Below are positions 6,828 to 15,500 of a stretch of 20,708 nucleotides of DNA, one piece after another. The stretch comes from Oscillospiraceae bacterium (lineage in GTDB: Bacteria > Bacillota_A > Clostridia > Oscillospirales > Oscillospiraceae). Every line of letters begins with the position of its first letter. The first letter of the stretch is position 1. A program made the translations under genes and the position numbers. The notes beneath the pieces are model-generated. The model worked only from the letters and a program-made list of their open reading frames with translations. It was not told where the DNA came from and searched no databases. The DNA lies in assembly GCA_016302015.1 (NCBI GenBank), contig JAEDOJ010000008.1, forward strand, positions 1-20,708. The letters are read 5' to 3'.

Positions 6828-9004
6828 CAGCTTTGCCCCCGATATACGTCAATCACGCCGTCCAGCCCCCGCATTTTGGTGCGGATGGCCTCCAGCTCCG
6901 TCACATTTTTCACCTCAAAGGTGGCGATGGCACGGCCCTTCCCCGCCGTCATCTCTCTGGCAGACAGCTCAGAGACCCGGACTCTGGCGGAGCTGAGCAC
7001 CGTGGCGATGTCAATCCAGATGCCGTTCCGGTCAATAAACTCAATCTCAAAGGTGGTGGAGAAGGGTTTATCCTCATCGGCGCCCCAGGACACCTTGACC
7101 CACCGGCCTGCCATCTTCGGGTCGTCCAGGGACACGTTTTTGCAGTCCTTCCGGTGGATGGACACGCCGTAGCCCTTGGTGATAAAGCCCACAATGTCGT
7201 CACCGGGAACCGGGGTACAGCACCGGGAGAATTTGATCATGCAGGAATCAATATCCTCCACGATGACCCCGGAGGCCTTGTGGCGGCTGGGCTTGGAAAC
7301 TGCGGCAGCCTTGAGATTTTCCCGCTCCTTCTGCTGACGGCTGGCCTTGTTCAGCTCCTCACGGATCCGTCCGAAGGCCTTGACCGCCGTCAGGCCGCCG
7401 TAGCCGATGGCGGCGTACATATCCTCCAGCGTGTCGAAGGACAGCTTCTTCAGCAGCAGAGGCAGCAGCTCCGCATCCTGCAAAACAGAGGGACTGATCC
7501 CGTTGCGCCGCAGCTCCCCTTCAAAGCTGGACTTGCCGTGGGCGACGTTTTCCTCCCGCTTTTCCTTCTTGAACCACTGCTTGATCTTGGTTCTCGCCTG
7601 ATTGCTGTTGCAGATCTTCAGCCAGTCCCGGCTGGGGCCTTTGGCGGTTTTGGAGGTGAGAATTTCCACAATATCGCCGTTGACCAGCCGCTGGTCAAAG
7701 CTGGCAATCCGGTTATTGACCTTTGCCCCCACCATGGAGTTGCCAACGCCGCTGTGGATGGCGTAGGCAAAGTCAATGGGGGTGGAGCCGGAGGGCAAAG
7801 ACATGACCTTGCCCTTGGGGGTGAAGACGAAAACCTCGTCGTCGTACATATCCACCTTCAGGGACTGGATATAATCCTCCGCGTCATTTTCCTCCTGCTG
7901 GCTCTCCTGCAGGCGGCGCACCCATTCAAATTCCTTGCCGCCGCCCCCTTCGATCCCCTGCTTATACTTCCAATGGGCGGCAACGCCGTACTCGGCAGTC
8001 TCGTGCATTTCCCAGGTACGGATCTGCACCTCGAAGGGAATGCCCTGCTGGCCGATGACGGTGGTATGCAGGCTCTGGTACATATTGGGCTTGGGGGTGG
8101 AGATATAATCCTTAAACCGCCCCGGCACCAGATTGAACAGGTCATGGATATGACCCAGCACATTGTAGCAGTCCGGGATGCTGTCCACGATCACCCGGAA
8201 GGCGTACATATCGTAAAGCTCTTCCAGCTTCTTATCCTGCATTTTCATCTTGCGGTAGATGGAATAGACGTGCTTGATTCTGCCGTAGATGGTGCCGTGG
8301 ATGCCCACGGAGGACAATCTCGTGGTGATCTTGCTCTGGATGGCCCGCATGAAATCATTGGCCTCCGCCTGATGGGCGTCCAGATAGGACATGATCTCGT
8401 TGTACCCCTCCGGGTCCAGATACTGCAGACTGGTATCCTCCAGCTCCCACTTGATCTTCTGCATACCAAGGCGGTGCGCCAGAGGCGCATAGATGTCCAT
8501 GGTCTCCTGAGATTTGGATTTCTGCTTGGCAGGGGTCTGGTACTGCATGGTGCGGGTATTATGGAGGCGGTCGCAGATTTTGATCAGAATCACACGGATA
8601 TCCCGGCTCATGGCCATGAACATTTTCCGCAGATTCTCCATCTGCTGCTGCTCCAGAGAGCTGTATTCCACCCGGGTCAGCTTGGTAACGCCCTCCACCA
8701 GTTGGGCGACGGTGGTGCCGAAATTCCGGACGATATCGTCATAGGTGGAATCGGTATCCTCAATGCAGTCATGGAGAATCGCCGCGATAATGGCGTCGGT
8801 ATCCAGACCGGTCTCCGCCACGATCTCCGCTACCGCCAGAGGATGGATGATATAAGGGGAACCGTCCTTGCGCTTCTGATTCTGGTGCTTGGCCTCCGCA
8901 TAGGCTACGGCACGGTCAATCTGCTCCATATTGGCCTGCGGACAGTGCAGCGCGATAGAGCGCTTCATACTGGCGTAATGGTCGGCAAAGGTTTCCAAAT
9001 TCAC
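6827..9004 (-). CDS. rel: Bifunctional (p)ppGpp synthetase/hydrolase (Rel, RelA/SpoT family)
   Basis: The 725-residue long RSH enzyme makes and degrades the stringent-response alarmone. The hydrolase domain keeps its HD motifs (His54, His78-Asp79, Glu82-Asp83, Asp145 in CDRLHN). The synthetase has YDMYAFRVIV and RFKDYISTPKPNMYQSLHTT; the RFKD form (296-299) is the RXKD signature of bifunctional Rel rather than the EXDD of RelA. A TGS domain (about 388-450), a Cys-containing region (CCTPVPGDD, about 595-603) and a C-terminal ACT domain (about 647-722) follow. The GTG start at 9004 overlaps the recJ stop by four bases (GTGA). GAGGTGA sits very close to it, so the in-frame TTG at 8998 is better spaced and may be the true start. 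No apt gene lies between recJ and rel, unlike many Firmicutes. Confidence 0.97.
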   Translation of the reverse strand: MNLETFADHYASMKRSIALHCPQANMEQIDRAVAYAEAKHQNQKRKDGSPYIIHPLAVAEIVAETGLDTDAIIAAILHDCIEDTDSTYDDIVRNFGTTVAQLVEGVTKLTRVEYSSLEQQQMENLRKMFMAMSRDIRVILIKICDRLHNTRTMQYQTPAKQKSKSQETMDIYAPLAHRLGMQKIKWELEDTSLQYLDPEGYNEIMSYLDAHQAEANDFMRAIQSKITTRLSSVGIHGTIYGRIKHVYSIYRKMKMQDKKLEELYDMYAFRVIVDSIPDCYNVLGHIHDLFNLVPGRFKDYISTPKPNMYQSLHTTVIGQQGIPFEVQIRTWEMHETAEYGVAAHWKYKQGIEGGGGKEFEWVRRLQESQQEENDAEDYIQSLKVDMYDDEVFVFTPKGKVMSLPSGSTPIDFAYAIHSGVGNSMVGAKVNNRIASFDQRLVNGDIVEILTSKTAKGPSRDWLKICNSNQARTKIKQWFKKEKREENVAHGKSSFEGELRRNGISPSVLQDAELLPLLLKKLSFDTLEDMYAAIGYGGLTAVKAFGRIREELNKASRQQKERENLKAAAVSKPSRHKASGVIVEDIDSCMIKFSRCCTPVPGDDIVGFITKGYGVSIHRKDCKNVSLDDPKMAGRWVKVSWGADEDKPFSTTFEIEFIDRNGIWIDIATVLSSARVRVSELSAREMTAGKGRAIATFEVKNVTELEAIRTKMRGLDGVIDVYRGQS

Positions 9005-11037
9005 TCACCTCGCAAAGATTGATAAAATTTACTGTTATCCAGAGGATTGGGCACGATCTGAGGGAAGAGCCGCACCCGGACAACGGTGTTCTCTCTGGAA
9101 TAGGTCAGGAAGCCAAGCTCCTGCAATATTTCAAGACAGCTCATGGTGCGGCGAATGCTGTGGCGATTCCCGCAGTAGGCGGCAACCCCATAGCAAAGCC
9201 GGTTGATCTCCCGAAGCACCGTGGTTCCCGCCGGAGCAAGGGTGCGGAGATAGAGCCACACGTCCGCCACGTCCGTCCGGCTGGGAGCGATCCAGCTCCG
9301 CTCCACCGGGCTGAGAGGTTCCCGTTTCAGATAGCGGTCAAACAGCTCCGCAGGCTCCACCGGGCGCAAATCCACAAGGCTGAGCTGGACGGAGCGAATG
9401 CCCCGGTATTCGTTGATCTGCAAATGGAAGGCCACGTCGATCCGATCCCCCGGTTTCAGCTCCTTCCCCAGCTTGCCGCCGGAAAAATAGATGGCATTCA
9501 GCTCCGTTCCGTCCAGCGCCGCCAGACGCAGACGCAGATGCTTGCCGCTGCCCACGGTGCTGATGCGAAGAACGGTGGTTTCATTGAGACAGAACACCGG
9601 CTTGGGACAGCCGGTGCCGCAAGGCTCCAGCTGGGACAGCCCCTCCACATTTTCCTCCGTCAGCAGAGCCGCCGGCACCTGGGCGTCAATTTCCAGAGCG
9701 GATTTGGCCTGCCCGGAGGCGAGGAAGTCCTCTGCCCGGCGGCAGATCTCCCGGCGAAATTCGTCAATATGTTCTCTTGTAATGGTAAAGCCCGCCGCCA
9801 GCTCATGTCCACCGTAGCTTTCCAGCAGGTAGGACAGATCGGACAGGGAGGAAAACAGATTGAAGCCTCCATAGGAACGGGAGGACGCCTTCCCGTGCTC
9901 CCCGGTCAGGCAGATCAGAAAGGTGGGACGGCAGTATTCCTCGCTGAGGCGGGAGGCCACGATGCCCACCACCCCCTGATGCCAGTTTTCTCCCGCAAGG
10001 ACAATGGCGCTGTCGTTTTTATGCTTTCCCCGGAGGCGGGCTGTGGCCTCCCGGAAAATTTCCACCTCTGTATTCTGCCGCTCCCGATTCAGGCGGCACA
10101 AAGTCTCCGCCAGCAGCTCCGCCTTTGCCGGGTCTTCCGTCAAAAACAGCTCCACCGCAAGCTCGGCGTGCTCCATCCGCCCGGCGGCATTGATTCTGGG
10201 CGCCAGCACATAGCCGATGGTCGCCGCCGTCACAGGCTGAGCGTCACAGCCGCAGGCCTTCATCAGCGCCCGGATGCCCAGCCGCCGGGGCTGCTGCAGC
10301 GCCTCCAGACCCATGGCCACCAGCCGGCGGTTCTCCCCCCGCAGGGGCATCACGTCCGCAATGGTGCCAAGGCAGAACAGGTCGCAATATCGCTTCGCCA
10401 TGGCCTCCTGATCCCCGGACAGCGCCGCCGCCAGCTTGAAGGCAATGCCCACCCCGGACAGGTCGGTGTGAGGATAGGTACGATCTGCCCGGTGGGGGTC
10501 GACCACGGCCTCCGCATTGGGCATGGCTCTGCCGCACTCATGGTGATCCGTGATCACCAGCGTGATCCCCAGCTCCTTGCACAGCTCCGCCTCCGCTATG
10601 GCCGTAATTCCGCAGTCCACGGAGACGATGAGCTGAACCCCCAGACTCCAAAGCTGGCGGATGGCTCCCTCGTTCAGGCCGTAGCCCTCCTCCAGTCTGC
10701 CGGGGATGTGGGCGACACAGTCCCCGCCCACGGACTGCAGATAATCCATGAGCAGGCAGGTGGCAGTAATTCCGTCTACATCATAATCTCCAAAAACCGC
10801 AATTTTTTCCTTCCGCTCCAAGGCGCCCCGCACCGCCGCCACAGCCCGATCCATTTCCTTCATCCGGAAGGGATCGAAAAAGGGGGCAGTGGTGTCCAGC
10901 AGACCCGTTGCCTTCTCCGGGGTGTCATAGCCCCGCCCGCACAGGACATGAGCTGTCAGCACGCTGTAGCCGGAGCGCTCCAGCTCCTCCACTGCCTCTT
11001 TCTCCGGCGCCATAATTCTCCAGGTTCCGTACTTCAC
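9001..11037 (-). CDS. recJ: Single-stranded-DNA-specific 5'-3' exonuclease RecJ
   Basis: A 678-residue DHH-superfamily nuclease that degrades 5'-ended single strands in recombination and mismatch repair. Metal motifs are DYDVDG (84-89), DCG (141-143), DHH (164-166) and GTIADVMPL (224-232). RINAAGR (281-287) and the DHHA1 motif GGHELAAG (409-416) follow, then the RecJ OB domain (about 460-560). The last 110 or so residues form a C-terminal extension with a winged-helix look (LREINRLCYGVAAY, then CLEILQELGFL), common in clostridial RecJ. The start is GTG at 11037, with GGGAAGG about eight bases upstream. It is the first gene of the leftward train and sits behind an extended -10 promoter. Confidence 0.96.
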   Translation of the reverse strand: MKYGTWRIMAPEKEAVEELERSGYSVLTAHVLCGRGYDTPEKATGLLDTTAPFFDPFRMKEMDRAVAAVRGALERKEKIAVFGDYDVDGITATCLLMDYLQSVGGDCVAHIPGRLEEGYGLNEGAIRQLWSLGVQLIVSVDCGITAIAEAELCKELGITLVITDHHECGRAMPNAEAVVDPHRADRTYPHTDLSGVGIAFKLAAALSGDQEAMAKRYCDLFCLGTIADVMPLRGENRRLVAMGLEALQQPRRLGIRALMKACGCDAQPVTAATIGYVLAPRINAAGRMEHAELAVELFLTEDPAKAELLAETLCRLNRERQNTEVEIFREATARLRGKHKNDSAIVLAGENWHQGVVGIVASRLSEEYCRPTFLICLTGEHGKASSRSYGGFNLFSSLSDLSYLLESYGGHELAAGFTITREHIDEFRREICRRAEDFLASGQAKSALEIDAQVPAALLTEENVEGLSQLEPCGTGCPKPVFCLNETTVLRISTVGSGKHLRLRLAALDGTELNAIYFSGGKLGKELKPGDRIDVAFHLQINEYRGIRSVQLSLVDLRPVEPAELFDRYLKREPLSPVERSWIAPSRTDVADVWLYLRTLAPAGTTVLREINRLCYGVAAYCGNRHSIRRTMSCLEILQELGFLTYSRENTVVRVRLFPQIVPNPLDNSKFYQSLRGE

Positions 11038-11070
11038 ACTCTAATACCTTCCCATTATATTTTTCTTTTC

Positions 11071-11099
11071 ATTATAGCAAATATTTACCCTGGGTACAA
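11071..11099 (-). promoter_or_regulatory. Promoter of the recJ-rel-dtd-MBL-hemZ-mtaD-flippase train
   Basis: On the minus strand, TTGTAC (11094-11099) is followed by 17 bases and then TATAAT (11071-11076). TGC immediately before it completes an extended -10 (TGnTATAAT). Transcription should begin near 11064, about 27 bases before the recJ GTG. It lies in the 116-base gap shared with the divergent phosphoesterase gene. Confidence 0.75.
11086..11096. promoter_or_regulatory. Small inverted repeat between the divergent recJ and phosphoesterase starts
   Basis: TACCC-T-GGGTA is a perfect 5-bp inverted repeat with a one-base centre. It lies inside the spacer of the recJ promoter and touches a possible rightward -10, TACAAT (11095-11100). 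The rightward promoter has no convincing -35. The repeat is short enough to arise by chance; an operator role is only a possibility. Confidence 0.3.
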
Positions 11100-11153
11100 T
11101 AGATACCGACAAAAAACTTCCTTACAGGGAATAAAATTTACGGAGGGATATCC

Positions 11154-11981
11154 TTGAAAAAACTCCTGTGTTGGCTTCTGATTCTCGCCCTCATGGCAGG
11201 CTTTCTTCTCTGGGAAAACTGGGCGCTGGAGGTGGAGGAAATTTCCGTGCCTCTGGTCACTCTGGGCAGAGGCTTCCACGGGTTTCGGCTGGTTCAGCTC
11301 TCTGACCTTCACGGCAGAATGTTCGGAGACAACAACGAGGCTCTGCTTCGGCAGGTAGCGCAGGCTCAGCCCGATCTGATCTGCATCACGGGAGATTTTT
11401 TTGACGAAAAAACAGACCTGTCTCAGGTGAAGCCCCTGACCGAGCACCTGGCCGCCATCGCCCCGGTTTACTATGTGACAGGAAATCACGAATGGCAGGT
11501 GCCTGAACGGAAGGAAATTTTGGAGCAGATGGCGCAGGCGGGCGCGGAAATTCTGGAAAATGAGTTTCATATCCTCCGCCGGGGAGAGGATACGCTGGTC
11601 ATCGCCGGGGTGGACGATCCCTGCGGCCCTTTGGAGCGAAAATCCCCGGAGGAGCTGATGGAGGAGATTCATCAGGCGGCGGGAAAGCACGTTCCGGTGG
11701 TGATGCTCTGCCATCGGAACGATATGCTTCCCCTGTGGGCGGAGCTGGGGGCTTCTCTGGTGCTTTCCGGTCACTGTCACGGCGGCGTTGTCCGCCTTCC
11801 GGTCATCGGCGGCATCTTCGGCACAAACCGGGAGCTGTTCCCTGCCTACGACGCCGGTCTCTACCGGCAAAAGTCCACCTATCTCTATGTCAGCCGGGGC
11901 CTGGGCTACAGCCGTGTCCCCTTCCGCCTCTTCAACCGTCCCCATATTCCCGTCCTGATTCTTTCCTGCCCTAATTCGTAA
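11154..11981 (+). CDS. Membrane-anchored metallophosphoesterase (YkuE/YaeI-like)
   Basis: A 275-residue calcineurin-like phosphoesterase. Residues 1-25 are a hydrophobic signal anchor, which would place the catalytic domain outside the membrane (inference). All five metal motifs are present: SDLHG (Asp51, His53), GDFFD (Asp81), GNHEW (Asn111, His112), CHR (His187) and SGHCHGG (His207, His209). The arrangement matches the YkuE/YaeI group, which is related to UDP-diacylglucosamine pyrophosphatases; the natural substrate in Gram-positives is not established. The start is TTG at 11154, with GGAGGG about seven bases upstream. The gene is divergent from recJ, and no terminator is visible before the next gene. 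Confidence 0.9.
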   Translation: MKKLLCWLLILALMAGFLLWENWALEVEEISVPLVTLGRGFHGFRLVQLSDLHGRMFGDNNEALLRQVAQAQPDLICITGDFFDEKTDLSQVKPLTEHLAAIAPVYYVTGNHEWQVPERKEILEQMAQAGAEILENEFHILRRGEDTLVIAGVDDPCGPLERKSPEELMEEIHQAAGKHVPVVMLCHRNDMLPLWAELGASLVLSGHCHGGVVRLPVIGGIFGTNRELFPAYDAGLYRQKSTYLYVSRGLGYSRVPFRLFNRPHIPVLILSCPNS

Positions 11982-12009
11982 ATAAATCGTGAATTCTTTC
12001 CATTTTGGC

Positions 12010-12037
12010 TTGTAATCCTTGGGCAAACCATTATAAT
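12010..12037 (+). promoter_or_regulatory. Promoter of the small zinc-ribbon membrane protein
   Basis: TTGTAA (12010-12015), a 16-base spacer and TATAAT (12032-12037). The expected transcript start near 12044 leaves only about a dozen bases before the ATG at 12056, just enough to include AGGTGA. Confidence 0.65.
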
Positions 12038-12055
12038 ATTCATTAGGTGATTACT

Positions 12056-12466
12056 ATGTTTCGACGTCTTCATAATTCCTTCCGACAGTTCATGTACGGG
12101 CGTTACGGCACAGACCAATTGAATCTCTTTCTCCTCTGCGTCGCCGTCGCCCTGAGTCTGATCAATTCCATCCTTACGGCGGTCTTCCGCAACAGCCCGG
12201 TGTATATCATGGGAATCAACCCCATCCTGTATCTTTCCATGCTGGGTGTTTTAGGTTTTACCGTTTTCCGCTCCCTGTCCCGGAACATTTACGCCCGGCA
12301 GAAGGAAAACCGCCGCTTCAACCAGTTCTGGACTCGTCTGAAGGATCACAAAAACCGGTATTATCATTGTCCCAATTGCAAGCAGCTCATCCGCGTCCCC
12401 AAGGGCAAGGGAAAGATCAACATTCGCTGCCCGAAATGCGGGGAAAAATTTATCCGCAAAACCTGA
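12056..12466 (+). CDS. Small membrane protein with C-terminal zinc ribbon
   Basis: A 136-residue protein of no family I can name. A basic N-terminus (MFRRLHNSFRQFMYGRYG) precedes two hydrophobic helices (about 22-44 and 55-75). A basic stretch leads to a zinc ribbon, YHCPNCK then RCPKCGEKF, with two CxxC pairs. Both helices fit a hairpin topology with the ribbon in the cytoplasm. I chose ATG at 12056 because AGGTGA lies five bases upstream; GTG at 12047 would add three residues but overlaps that site. It has its own promoter and ends at a strong terminator. Similar small ribbon proteins are common in Oscillospiraceae but uncharacterised. Confidence 0.85.
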   Translation: MFRRLHNSFRQFMYGRYGTDQLNLFLLCVAVALSLINSILTAVFRNSPVYIMGINPILYLSMLGVLGFTVFRSLSRNIYARQKENRRFNQFWTRLKDHKNRYYHCPNCKQLIRVPKGKGKINIRCPKCGEKFIRKT

Positions 12467-12472
12467 TACCCG

Positions 12473-12515
12473 AAAAAACGGAAGCACTCCTTTTTTGGAG
12501 TGCTTCCGTTTTTTT
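12473..12515 (+). terminator. Rho-independent terminator, probably bidirectional
   Basis: A perfect 12-bp stem, CGGAAGCACTCC (12479-12490) and GGAGTGCTTCCG (12497-12508), has a T6 loop and is followed by T7. Six As precede it, so it can also act leftward. It ends the zinc-ribbon gene and backs up the terminator of the convergent surface-protein gene. Confidence 0.92.
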
Positions 12516-12524
12516 GCGATCCGA

Positions 12525-12560
12525 GAAAACCGGGGCTGCCGCTGCTGCGACAGCCCCGGT
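12525..12560 (-). terminator. Terminator of the SLH surface-protein gene
   Basis: A 10-bp GC-rich stem, ACCGGGGCTG (12529-12538) and CAGCCCCGGT (12551-12560), encloses a 12-base loop. On the minus strand it is followed by TTTCTCGG, a short U-tract. It lies 15 bases past the TAA of the surface-protein gene. Confidence 0.75.
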
Positions 12561-12575
12561 GGGTTACTTCAGAAA

Positions 12576-15500
12576 TTACAGATTGTAAAGCTGTGCAAAA
12601 CGCATGATGATGGCTGCAAACTGAGCGCGGGTTGCGTTCTCGTTGGGAGCGATCTTGCCGTCCATGCCACGGATGATCTGGTTGGCAGCAGCCCAGACCA
12701 GAGCATCATATGCCCAGGAGGCTACCTTGTCGCCGTCTCTGAAGCCGTTCAGGTCGCCGGAGGCTTCGATCTCGATGCCCGCAACATTGGTCGCATACCG
12801 GGACAGCATGACTGCCATCTCCTGACGGGTCAGCTCCACGTCGGGACGGAAGGTGTTATTCTCGTAGCCCTTGACCACGTTGTTGGCCTGTGCCCATGCC
12901 ACGGCCTTCTCGTACCAGATGCCCGCAGGCACGTCGGTGAAGGAAGCGGTGGAGGTGACCTCAGGCTCGCCGGCCAGACGGTACAGAACGGTTGCCGCCA
13001 TGGCACGGGTCAGGGTTGCGTTGGGGCTGAACTCGGAATGAGAGGTGCCGATCAGCAGGTCCCGGTTCACAACGTACACAACCTCGTTGTAGAACCAGTC
13101 GCTCTTGGAAACGTCATTGAACAGCAGCTCCATATGGACCTCGCCGTTGGACAGGATCTTGATCTCACGGCGGTCACGGACACGCAGACGGGAGAAGATG
13201 GCAGCGGTAGCGCTGGTCTCGTCCACGTCACGGGAGCCGATGCCCACGCCGGAAATCAACATGCCAACCTTCAGGTCATCCAGACCCTTATAGTCCTTCA
13301 TGATGTAGCCGTTGATGAAGAAGCAGGCTTCACCGGCTGCGTCACGGACATAGATCTTATCGATGACACCCTCGGTCTTGTGGATGCTGGTAACGATACC
13401 CTTGACGGACATCAGGTTACCAATGGAAGCATCCGCCATCGCGGTCTTGCAGTCCACTTCCTTGGGAGGAACCTTATAGATCTCGTCGGAAATGACTCTG
13501 ATATAGCCGTTGTAATCGGTGCTCAGGTTCAGCTCGATTTCGCCGCAGTAGTAGGTCACGCCGCCGTGGGCACGGACATTCATGCCGATGGCGTAGTTGC
13601 CTGCTACAGGGAAGGCGTTGATGCCGTTGCCCTTCTTATCCTGCACATAGATGCAGTCGAAGAAAGCGGTATCCTGATCGTATGCGGACGCGTTGGAGGT
13701 GACATAGCCTTCAATGGTGTACTGCTCGCCGGAGCGCTCCTCCGGAACGGCCTTCACGGTCTTGATGGGTGTGATCTCCAGGTTATCATCCACGCCGGTC
13801 AGCTCACGGATGATGTTCAGAACGATGTACTTGTTCACATAGTCCTGATCGCTCTTGATGTCGTAATTGGAGAAGAAGGTACAGCCGGACACGATCAGCC
13901 AGCCGCCGCCGGGCAGATCTTCATAGGTCATCAGGTTGACCTCATCCATTTCCACGGTAGTGGTGCTGCGGCCGGTGGCATCGGTGGCGTTGTACTCAGG
14001 TACAAAGGAGCCGCCGGTGAAGTAGCCGTCATAGTGAGAGCCCCAGGTGGACTGGTAGCCCCGTACCATAACCTCAACCTTGCTTTCGTCCAGAATCCGG
14101 ATGGGGGCGCCGTTGTACAGCTGGAAGCCGGTCTGGTTCTCAGGAGACGAGGTGGTGCCGAAGGCGTTGGAGGAGGTGTAAGCGCCGGTCATGAAGCGGT
14201 TGGTGGAGCTGAAGTTGGACTTGCTGGAGAAGTAGATACGGTAAGCCTCGTTGGCCTTCATATCATTATCTACCACAATGCCGTCCACAACTCTGGTATT
14301 GGCGTTGATGGCCTCCAGAATCTGGTTGGAGTTTGCCGCGCAGTTGTCAAACTTGTTGTCACGGTCGGACTTGGAGGCAAGAATGATGTTGCCGCCACGC
14401 TGTGCATACTTCTGGATGTCCGCCAGTTCCTGCTCGGTGTAATCCTTGGCCTTTGCGGTGTTACGGCGGTAGTTGACCGTCAGGATCAGCATCTTGTAGT
14501 ACTTCAGGTTGCTGTAGGTCAGCTCGCCTTCGCCCAGGATGTCGCACTGGATGCCGTTATCCGCGCAGTACTCAATGAAGTTGCCCATGCTGCCCGCATA
14601 GTCGCCGGAGACATAGTAGTTGTCATGACCGCCGTCAATGGCGACCTTGATCAGCTTCTCGGGATCACGGACATTCTGGGTCATATTGGCCTGGCACTTG
14701 AAGTCCTTGCCGTTATACTTGCCGTAGAACACAACGGTGATCTTCTGGCTTTCCTTCTCCAGAGAGGTGTCTACCATGGTGCGGGTGTAGGTGAAGGAAA
14801 CAACCTTCTTGGAGCCCGCAGCCACAACCGCGTCTTCCACCTCGGAGATGGTCTTGATCACAGTGTCGCTGCCGCCAACGGTCAGGATGAACTCCACCTT
14901 CTCGATGGTGTAGTCAGCGTCGGCCTCGTTGGAAACGGTTGCGGTGATCAGCTCGTCGGTGCCGGCTACACACAGGGCAGCATCGGTGTCGATGTCCGCA
15001 ACGATGGGGGTAGCTTCGCCAACCCAGACAGGAGCGGTAACAGCGATATCGCCGTCGGCTTCCGTGATCTTCAGATAGTAGTAAGCGTCGGAGTTGGGCA
15101 GGGTGACATCCAGCTCATAGGTAGAGGCGTTGGTCTCCACCTTCTTCAGAGTCATGCCGTTTTCACCGATCACTTCCACGGTGCTCAGCTTTTCGCCGTC
15201 AGGATCGGAGATACTTGCAACAACATGGACGGATTCGGGAACCGTATCACCGACGTCGATGATGGAACCCATGAGGTTATCATTCAGATAGTAGTAGATC
15301 TGCAGGTTCTGGTCTTCTGTGGAGTAGACCTGACGGGCCGCGATAGCCTTATACAGACCGGCTTCGGTAAAGTCATCGGTGACGATAACGTCACGGCAGG
15401 TGTTGGCATCGCCCCACTTGCCCTTGTGGTTATCCTGGTTGTTGGTAGGAGCAACGTGCCAGCCCTTTGCCAGAGCCTTGTCGTACTCGGAGTAGGAGGG

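Noticed and set aside
6809..11157. Long plus-strand open frames opposite rel (6809-9022) and recJ (9019-11157)
   Set aside because: They have the same register artefact and no recognisable domain, while the minus strand encodes textbook Rel and RecJ.
11085..12026. A 313-codon minus-strand frame opposite the phosphoesterase
   Set aside because: The plus strand has all five phosphoesterase metal motifs; the minus frame is a codon-use shadow.
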